DNA from: Cellvibrionaceae bacterium
Lineage (GTDB): Bacteria > Pseudomonadota > Gammaproteobacteria > Pseudomonadales > Cellvibrionaceae
Direction: 5' to 3'
DNA length: 64,000 nucleotides
NCBI GenBank assembly: GCA_002707785.1
Contig: PANW01000068.1
Location: 1 to 64,000, forward strand
The notes beneath the pieces were generated by a model. That model saw nothing but the letters and a program-made list of their open reading frames with translations, was not told where the DNA came from and made no database searches. Shown here one piece after another: positions 58,793 to 64,000 of this stretch (the first letter of the stretch is position 1; every line of letters starts with the position of its first letter). The position numbers were made by a program, and so were the translations under genes.

Positions 58793-60874
58793 ATGACTGA
58801 GGTTAGAAATCAACTTTCCTCCGAATCCAGTCCCTATTTGCAATTGCATGCCAATCAACCTGTTGCCTGGCAGGTTTGGAGTGAGCAAACACTGACGCTG
58901 GCTCGTCTCCTCGATAAACCCATTCTTTTGTCTATCGGCTATTCCGCATGTCATTGGTGTCATGTAATGGCTCGAGAGTCTTTTCAGGATGGCGCGATTG
59001 CAACAATCATCAACGACAATTTCCTGAGCATCAAAGTCGATCGCGAAGAGCGACCGGATTTAGATGAGGTCTATCAGACTGCCCATCAAATGCTTACCGG
59101 CAAACCCGGCGGTTGGCCACTGACATTATTCTTGTGTCCTCAAACCCAGTTGCCCTTTCTTGCCGGTACCTATTTTTCCAAGCAGTCCGATGGGCAGAGC
59201 TTAGGCTTCGAAGATCTCTTACAGCGAGTCGCTACCTATTATCGCAATCAACAACAAGATTTTTCCCGCCTAAGGTCTCAGGTCAAAGACGGCTATGAGC
59301 AGTTGATGGTATTCAATCAGACGGCTTCAAAATTTCACATCGAATCTCTTTTGCCTCGGGCACTGGAGCGCTTGCGTGAATCACAAGATAATCAAGACGG
59401 AGGTTTTGGTGCCGCGCCGAAATTTCCGTTGGCGATGAACGTCTCTCTATTGCTGCGTGCGGAAGCCAGTAACCAGTTATCGGTGCCACAGGCTGAGCAT
59501 CTGCATTTGACGCTCGTGACTATGGCAGAACGCGGTATCAATGATCGTATCGGTGGCGGTTTTTTTCGTTACAGCACAGACAATCAATGGCAAATTCCTC
59601 ACTTTGAAAAAATGCTCTATGACAACGGCCTGTTGCTGGATATCTATGCTCGCGCTTGGATCTTGTCAGATGATCCATTGCATAAAAGCGCGGCGTTGGG
59701 GGTGGTGCGCTGGTTAAGGCAGCATATGTTGTCCCCTGAAGGCGCTTTCTTTAGTTCCATGAGCGCAGAAACCGATGGCCGAGAAGGCGATTATTATTGC
59801 CTTACTGCCGCAGAGATTAGTGCCTCGCTGAACGATGATGAGTATGCGCTGTTCGAAGGAATGTTTGGACTTAATCGGGATGAAAACTTTGGCGAACGTT
59901 GGCACTTGTCTCAGCAGCTTGATTTGGCCACCGCCGCACGTCGCTTAATGCTGACTCGGGACACTGCGCTCAAACTGTACCGCAATGGCCGTGAGAAAAT
60001 TGAAGCGTTGCGAGCGCAGAAGCCGTTGCCGCTCATTGATCACAAAATTCTCACCGGTTGGAACGCCTTGGTCATTAAGGGTTTATTTTGCCTGTCTCGC
60101 AAGGGCGATGAATCGCGCGAGTTAACTCTGGCTCAAAATGCGATTGATTTCATTCGCTCAAAGCTGTTTATTGGTCAGCGCTTGTTTGTTGCTTGGCAAA
60201 ATGGTGAGCCATGCCGACACGCGTATCTCGATGACTATGTGTATCTGATGGATACCTTACTGGAAGGCTTGCAGAGTCAGTGGCGCGATGTTGATTACGA
60301 ATTTCTGATCTCGCTAGCAGAAACGGCCTTGCGCTTGCATCAGGATACTGAGCATGGTGGTTTCTTTTATACGGCGAACGATGCTGAAACGCTAATCTAT
60401 CGATCTAAACCGCTAATGGATACTGCGCTGCCGTCAGTCAACGGTATTGCTGCTAAGGTGTTTTGGCGTTTGGGAAATCTCGCGGCGGAACCTCGTTATA
60501 TTCAAGCCGCGCGCAGGGTGATCGAATACGCGCAACCGTTCATGGATCAATCACCAGAAACGCATTTAACTCTAATCCAAACTCATCATGAAATGTTGTC
60601 GCCGCTGCCTCAAGTCTTATTGATGGACAAAGCCGACAGCCTGCAAGCTTGGCAGCGTGATATTCGTCAAACGTTTCCTGAATCAGTGACTTGTTATCGC
60701 CTACCCGCTACATCGGCCTCACTTCCTCCCGAAATGCTGGCTCTCGAGCCTGGAGAGGCATTGGTGTGCACTGGCGATCGTTGCCTTGCAGTTCAGGAAT
60801 CTCGTATCGCAGTGATTGATCAGCTCACCGAATTGGTGGCCGCCATGGCGTTTGAATTAGTCGACGACAAGTAG
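58793..60874 (+). CDS. DUF255 thioredoxin-like protein, YyaL/SPATA20 family
   Basis: The 693-residue protein has an N-terminal thioredoxin-like DUF255 domain (1-170) with the opening Ser-Ser-Pro-Tyr-Leu-Gln-Leu-His-Ala and Cys53-His-Trp-Cys56. The remainder (about 190-690) is an alpha/alpha toroid of the N-acylglucosamine-epimerase kind. The family runs from bacteria to human SPATA20; its function is not settled. It has its own 214-base upstream gap and no partner gene. Confidence 0.88.
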   Translation: MTEVRNQLSSESSPYLQLHANQPVAWQVWSEQTLTLARLLDKPILLSIGYSACHWCHVMARESFQDGAIATIINDNFLSIKVDREERPDLDEVYQTAHQMLTGKPGGWPLTLFLCPQTQLPFLAGTYFSKQSDGQSLGFEDLLQRVATYYRNQQQDFSRLRSQVKDGYEQLMVFNQTASKFHIESLLPRALERLRESQDNQDGGFGAAPKFPLAMNVSLLLRAEASNQLSVPQAEHLHLTLVTMAERGINDRIGGGFFRYSTDNQWQIPHFEKMLYDNGLLLDIYARAWILSDDPLHKSAALGVVRWLRQHMLSPEGAFFSSMSAETDGREGDYYCLTAAEISASLNDDEYALFEGMFGLNRDENFGERWHLSQQLDLATAARRLMLTRDTALKLYRNGREKIEALRAQKPLPLIDHKILTGWNALVIKGLFCLSRKGDESRELTLAQNAIDFIRSKLFIGQRLFVAWQNGEPCRHAYLDDYVYLMDTLLEGLQSQWRDVDYEFLISLAETALRLHQDTEHGGFFYTANDAETLIYRSKPLMDTALPSVNGIAAKVFWRLGNLAAEPRYIQAARRVIEYAQPFMDQSPETHLTLIQTHHEMLSPLPQVLLMDKADSLQAWQRDIRQTFPESVTCYRLPATSASLPPEMLALEPGEALVCTGDRCLAVQESRIAVIDQLTELVAAMAFELVDDK

Positions 60875-60921
60875 AAGTCTAATGGTTGTCGCGTTCTGCT
60901 CAGTCAATATAGCGGTCGAAT

Positions 60922-61644
60922 CTAGCTAGATGGGTTTGCGCTCGACTCATTGAAATCAATAACTCGCTCGGGATAGTCGGTAAATACACCGTCCACACCA
61001 AGGCTTTGCATGCTGGCAAAGTCGTCCAGTTCATTGACGGTATAGCTCCACACTTTGACCCCTCGCTTGTGAGCGTCATCCACTAATTGCTGATTGATAA
61101 AGTCGACATTGGAGTGCAAAGAATAGCCTTCCAGCTCTGCTGCGGTTGCGGCGTAGTGCAAGGGTAAACCGGCTTCAAGAATGCCGCGTTTGACTTGAGG
61201 TAGCAGTTGTTTGAATCGGTACAGTTGACGATGATCAAAGCTGGAAACGACGTAGTGATCAAACCCTAGGTTGTGATCTCTGACAAAGCTCTGCAACAAA
61301 GAGGCGACCGCGTCGGCGCAATGTGGGCCTTTTAATTCGATATTCAGTAATACTTCATCTTTGAGCAGCTCAAGTACTGCCTGCAGCGTGGTGAGTCGGG
61401 CGCCGCAAGCCAACCGCAATGAACGTAAGTGCTGCGGATCATGATCAGCCAGTCGGCCTTGCCCTGGCAGCGTGTGGCCTAAACGGCGATCATGAGTGAT
61501 CAAGAGCTCGCTTCCCACCTCCCAAACATCAAGCTCTATGGCATCGACACCTAAGCTCAGGCTTTCCTTAAAGGCCTCAAGCGTATTCTCTGTGTGTACT
61601 TGGCTGCCACCGCGGTGGGCGATGCAGAAGAGGGGAGTGGTCAT
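60922..61644 (-). CDS. Glycerophosphodiester phosphodiesterase
   Basis: The 240-residue cytoplasmic UgpQ-like TIM barrel has His10-Arg11-Gly-Gly and Glu-Asn-Thr, then Asp-Ala-Ile-Glu-Leu-Asp-Val and Thr-His-Asp. It cleaves glycerophosphodiesters from lipid turnover to glycerol-3-phosphate. There is no signal peptide. It converges with the DUF255 gene. Confidence 0.9.
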   Translation of the reverse strand: MTTPLFCIAHRGGSQVHTENTLEAFKESLSLGVDAIELDVWEVGSELLITHDRRLGHTLPGQGRLADHDPQHLRSLRLACGARLTTLQAVLELLKDEVLLNIELKGPHCADAVASLLQSFVRDHNLGFDHYVVSSFDHRQLYRFKQLLPQVKRGILEAGLPLHYAATAAELEGYSLHSNVDFINQQLVDDAHKRGVKVWSYTVNELDDFASMQSLGVDGVFTDYPERVIDFNESSANPSS

Positions 61645-61775
61645 GGTCAGTTTCCAACAGAGGTTTGGTTGTTCTGGCTTTTCGTCGAGTGTTGAGCGAC
61701 ATGTGATGATTACCTAGCACTAGCATAGCGTCTATTGTCCCGTATTTGCGTCACGGAGCAAGATCCGCTAGTTAT

Positions 61776-62663
61776 TCAGTGTGCGAGCCGCTTCAACGCC
61801 TGCTCGGCTTGGGTACGATATTCCCCGCCAAATAGGTTGGCGTGATTGAGGAGGTGGTAGAGTTGATAAATGCTGCGCCGTTCAGGGTAGTGTTGATCAA
61901 TGGGGGCGATCTGATGATAGCCGCGGTAGAAATCTTCAGGCAGGCGGCCAAACAGCTCTGTCATGGCCAGATCGGTTTCTGGATCGCCGTAATAGCAGGC
62001 GGGATCATAGATAACGGGTGAATCTTTGTGAAAACCAATATTCCCTTGCCACAAGTCTCCATGGACTAAGGCAGCCCTTGGTTGATGTCCCGCTAAGCGC
62101 GCTCGAATGACTTCCACATAGGGAGATATCTGTTTCGATTCTATCCCCTGGCCATAAAACATGGATAGCTGATGGCCAATTCGTCGTGTGGCGAAAAACT
62201 CAGCCCAATTGTCGCAGTGGTTGTGGGGTTGGAAGGTAAAGCCACAATAGCTCGGAGCATCAAAACCGTAGTACCCGGGTGTAGATGCCTTGTGCATTTG
62301 TGCCAGTTGTTGTCCTGCCAATCGCCAGTCGCCATCAGACGTTAGATGTAGCTCATCCAACAACAAATAGCTGTAGCTCTGGCAGTAGCCACTGCACAAG
62401 GGGTGGCAGGTGGCGATGGTGTGGGTGTTTTCAATTGCCTTTAAGCTCTCAATTTCTGCCTTAAACAGATGGTGGTGCGAGCGACTGTTGAGCTTGAGAA
62501 AGAAGCCTCGGTCATTGCTGCGCAGCAGATAGCCTGCGTGGGTGTCGCCCCCGCAAATCTCGCGGTAGTTTTCGATCTGCCAGACGCCCCCAGTGTCAGC
62601 GGGACCTGTAGTAATCGCGTGTTCAAACAGTTGATTGATGTTTTCCAGTGTCGGTTGCAGCAT
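61776..62663 (-). CDS. Fructosamine-kinase family protein
   Basis: The 295-residue protein has a protein-kinase-like fold with Leu-Val-His-Gly-Asp-Leu-Trp-Gly-Asn (catalytic Asp) and Tyr-Asp-Pro-Ala-Cys-Tyr-Tyr-Gly-Asp-Pro-Glu-Thr-Asp as metal site. The bacterial family phosphorylates ketosamines, repairing glycated proteins. Length and motifs match YniA. It stands alone, with 131 bases to the GDPD gene. Confidence 0.9.
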   Translation of the reverse strand: MLQPTLENINQLFEHAITTGPADTGGVWQIENYREICGGDTHAGYLLRSNDRGFFLKLNSRSHHHLFKAEIESLKAIENTHTIATCHPLCSGYCQSYSYLLLDELHLTSDGDWRLAGQQLAQMHKASTPGYYGFDAPSYCGFTFQPHNHCDNWAEFFATRRIGHQLSMFYGQGIESKQISPYVEVIRARLAGHQPRAALVHGDLWQGNIGFHKDSPVIYDPACYYGDPETDLAMTELFGRLPEDFYRGYHQIAPIDQHYPERRSIYQLYHLLNHANLFGGEYRTQAEQALKRLAH

Positions 62664-62941
62664 AGTAATGAGAGTTTGGCCAAGTCTATAAGGGAATATA
62701 GTAATTAGGTGCCAAATGGCAAGCAGATCGGAACGATTACGTCTAGAGAAAACCCCTTAATTCGGGTATAACATCCCCCTAACTATAGAGTCAGCGAATG
62801 TGTTGTCGTGGTTACATTCAGGCACATAATAACGCTACCATTTGTGTGGTTTATTCTCCTCTAATTAATGGGCAGAGAGGGCCGCACCCATAACTACAGC
62901 GAATTTCATACGAGTGAATTTTTGAGTGCGAGTAGATAACA

Positions 62942-63550
62942 ATGACTAAACCTGTAGACCTATTGAAATTCAACCAAGCTTGGGCAGAAAGTGTTAAAGC
63001 AGAAGACGCGGGCTATTTTGATCGTTTGTCTGAGCAACAAACCCCCGAATATCTTTGGATTGGTTGCTCCGATAGCCGTATCGCGGCTAACCAAATCGTC
63101 GGTATGGAGCCCGGAAGTATTTTTGTACACCGCAATATTGCCAACGTAGTGGTTCATACCGATCTGAATTGCCTATCGGTGATTCAGTACGCGGTGGAAG
63201 TGTTGAAGGTGAAGCATATTGTGGTCGTTGGTCACTACGGTTGTGGCGGAGTACAAGCGGCCTTAGGTGAAGCCAATAACGGCTTGATTGACAATTGGCT
63301 TGAGCATATTCGCGATGTTTATCGTCAGCATAAAACCGCAGTAGACAGTGCAACCAGCGAGAAAGAGCGAGCTAATCGTTTGTGCGAGCTGAATGTCATT
63401 GCGCAAGTGGGGCATGTGGCTGATACCACTATTGTTCGCAATGCTTGGCGCGACGGTCAAGATTTAACACTTCATGGCTGGATCTACAGCCTTGAGGATG
63501 GCATTGTAAGAGATCTACAAGTGACTCGTGATGCAACCTCACTTACCTAA
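62942..63550 (+). CDS. can: Beta-class carbonic anhydrase
   Basis: The 202-residue protein hydrates CO2 to bicarbonate in the cytoplasm. Zinc ligands are Cys42 in Gly-Cys-Ser-Asp44-Ser-Arg, His98 and Cys101 in Gly-His-Tyr-Gly-Cys-Gly-Gly. It is followed after 64 bases by a YqaE-like gene. Upstream, 278 bases free of genes separate it from the divergent kinase-like gene. Confidence 0.95.
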   Translation: MTKPVDLLKFNQAWAESVKAEDAGYFDRLSEQQTPEYLWIGCSDSRIAANQIVGMEPGSIFVHRNIANVVVHTDLNCLSVIQYAVEVLKVKHIVVVGHYGCGGVQAALGEANNGLIDNWLEHIRDVYRQHKTAVDSATSEKERANRLCELNVIAQVGHVADTTIVRNAWRDGQDLTLHGWIYSLEDGIVRDLQVTRDATSLT

Positions 63551-63614
63551 GTGATTGTATGGCTCGATTCATCGATAGTGTTGATACTATAGATTTTTAG
63601 AAAGGAATATTCAT

Positions 63615-63806
63615 ATGCGTTTGTTGCTGGCTTTGTTGTTGCCTTGGTTGCAGTTCTTTACCATTGGCCGCCCTTTTGCGGGCATTATTTGCCTATTGTT
63701 GCAGATATCGTTGATTGGTTGGTTACCCGCAGCTATCTGGTCAGTGTACGCGTTGAGTCAGTACAAAACTGATCAAAAAATTGAGCAGGCGATGTCGGAC
63801 AAATAA
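63615..63806 (+). CDS. Pmp3/YqaE-like small membrane protein
   Basis: The 63-residue protein has two membrane helices (about 3-22 and 26-46), with Pro near the first helix and Gly-Trp-Leu-Pro-Ala-Ala-Ile in the second, and a charged tail. The outline matches Pmp3/YqaE proteins, linked to membrane potential and salt stress, though the motif match is loose. AAAGGAA precedes the ATG. Confidence 0.7.
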   Translation: MRLLLALLLPWLQFFTIGRPFAGIICLLLQISLIGWLPAAIWSVYALSQYKTDQKIEQAMSDK

Positions 63807-63807
63807 G

Positions 63808-63894
63808 CCGTCAATCGCAGACGGATCTTCCCACCAACATCGATCTGGAATGCTCTATCGAAGCCGCCGTCTGTAATAGTCGAGCGGCTTTTTT
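63808..63894 (+). terminator. Terminator after yqaE-like gene, with possible antiterminator
   Basis: AAGCCGC (63861-63867) and GCGGCTT (63884-63890) form a stem followed by T. Upstream CCGTC/GACGG (63809-63824) forms a hairpin. CAGACGG (63818-63824) can also pair with CCGTCTG (63867-63873), which touches the terminator's left arm. Confidence 0.65.
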
Positions 63895-64000
63895 GTCACC
63901 GAGCTTTCCGTGAAATACCCGTCGTAGTAGGAGTAGGGCCAAGCATTTGTTAGCATGACTGCACAGCTGTCCACATTCATTACTCTGCATCAGGCCCTCG

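Noticed and set aside
63811-63999. Minus-strand open frame running off the window edge
   Set aside because: 62 codons without a stop, but rich in CTA and CGA codons unlike the neighbours, and it covers the terminator of the yqaE-like gene. It could be the end of a real gene only if continued beyond the window.

Overview
The window is bacterial chromosome with moderate GC (about half to 58 % in the lines I counted). It reads as a free-living, probably marine, gammaproteobacterium related to the Pseudomonas/Cellvibrio-Spongiibacter side of the class. This rests on the FabA/FabB pair, a Pseudomonas-like IlvI motif, a CrbS/CrbR-type acetate-switch pair, a DcaP-type porin, a CsgD-like regulator and a shape-and-division cluster in the classic gammaproteobacterial order. 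The taxonomic call is inference; there is no rRNA, tRNA or CRISPR array in the window.

Layout. 1-1514: part of an interspersed palindromic repeat, then an FMN-binding/PepSY redox pair. 1699-4422: a membrane Ser/Thr kinase. 4512-13967: proA-nadD-rsfS-rlmH-mrdA-mrdB-mltB-rlpA-dacA, which covers proline and NAD synthesis, ribosome maturation and the elongasome/septal wall enzymes. 14134-25733: a carboxylate-uptake unit made of a CrbS-like transporter-kinase, a CrbR-like LuxR regulator, a DcaP porin, a two-subunit Na+/carboxylate symporter, a hypothetical protein, a cNMP-CBS-DUF294 protein and a DEDDh exonuclease. 26630-28859: ilvIH. 28987-36000: a METTL25-like methyltransferase, an SDR/Baeyer-Villiger monooxygenase pair and a marR-emrAB efflux operon. 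36207-46637: a YajR-like MFS gene and ssb, held apart by an AT-richer four-gene phosphorelay (giant hybrid kinase, Hpt protein, response regulator with degenerate HD domain, HD-GYP response regulator). 46719-54315: an RmlD-like protein, a Kazal-type lipoprotein, a CsgD-like regulator, a candidate 52-residue membrane protein, an SDR, fabAB, galU and a phosphomannomutase. 54514-56700: ybeD-lipB-lipA. 56964-64000: a GNAT, a DUF3080 lipoprotein, a DUF255 thioredoxin-like protein, a GDPD, a fructosamine-kinase-like protein, beta-carbonic anhydrase and a Pmp3/YqaE-like protein.

How the parts work together. The cluster at 4.5-14 kb supplies the peptidoglycan machinery of lateral wall growth (PBP2, RodA) and wall trimming (MltB, RlpA, DacA). 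In E. coli and Pseudomonas dacA runs directly into ybeD-lipB-lipA; here about 40 kb separates them, so most of the window sits inside a break in an otherwise conserved operon. The 14-25 kb block looks like a self-contained acetate/short-chain carboxylate sensing and uptake module, with TAGAC-type repeats upstream of both the porin and the symporter genes.

The best candidates for something undescribed are the inserted phosphorelay between the MFS gene and ssb, with its paired active and catalytically dead HD-type regulators and a truncated gene at its right edge; the shared operator-like motif of the carboxylate module; a possible leader-peptide attenuator upstream of ilvIH; and a 52-codon membrane-peptide ORF next to the CsgD-like gene.
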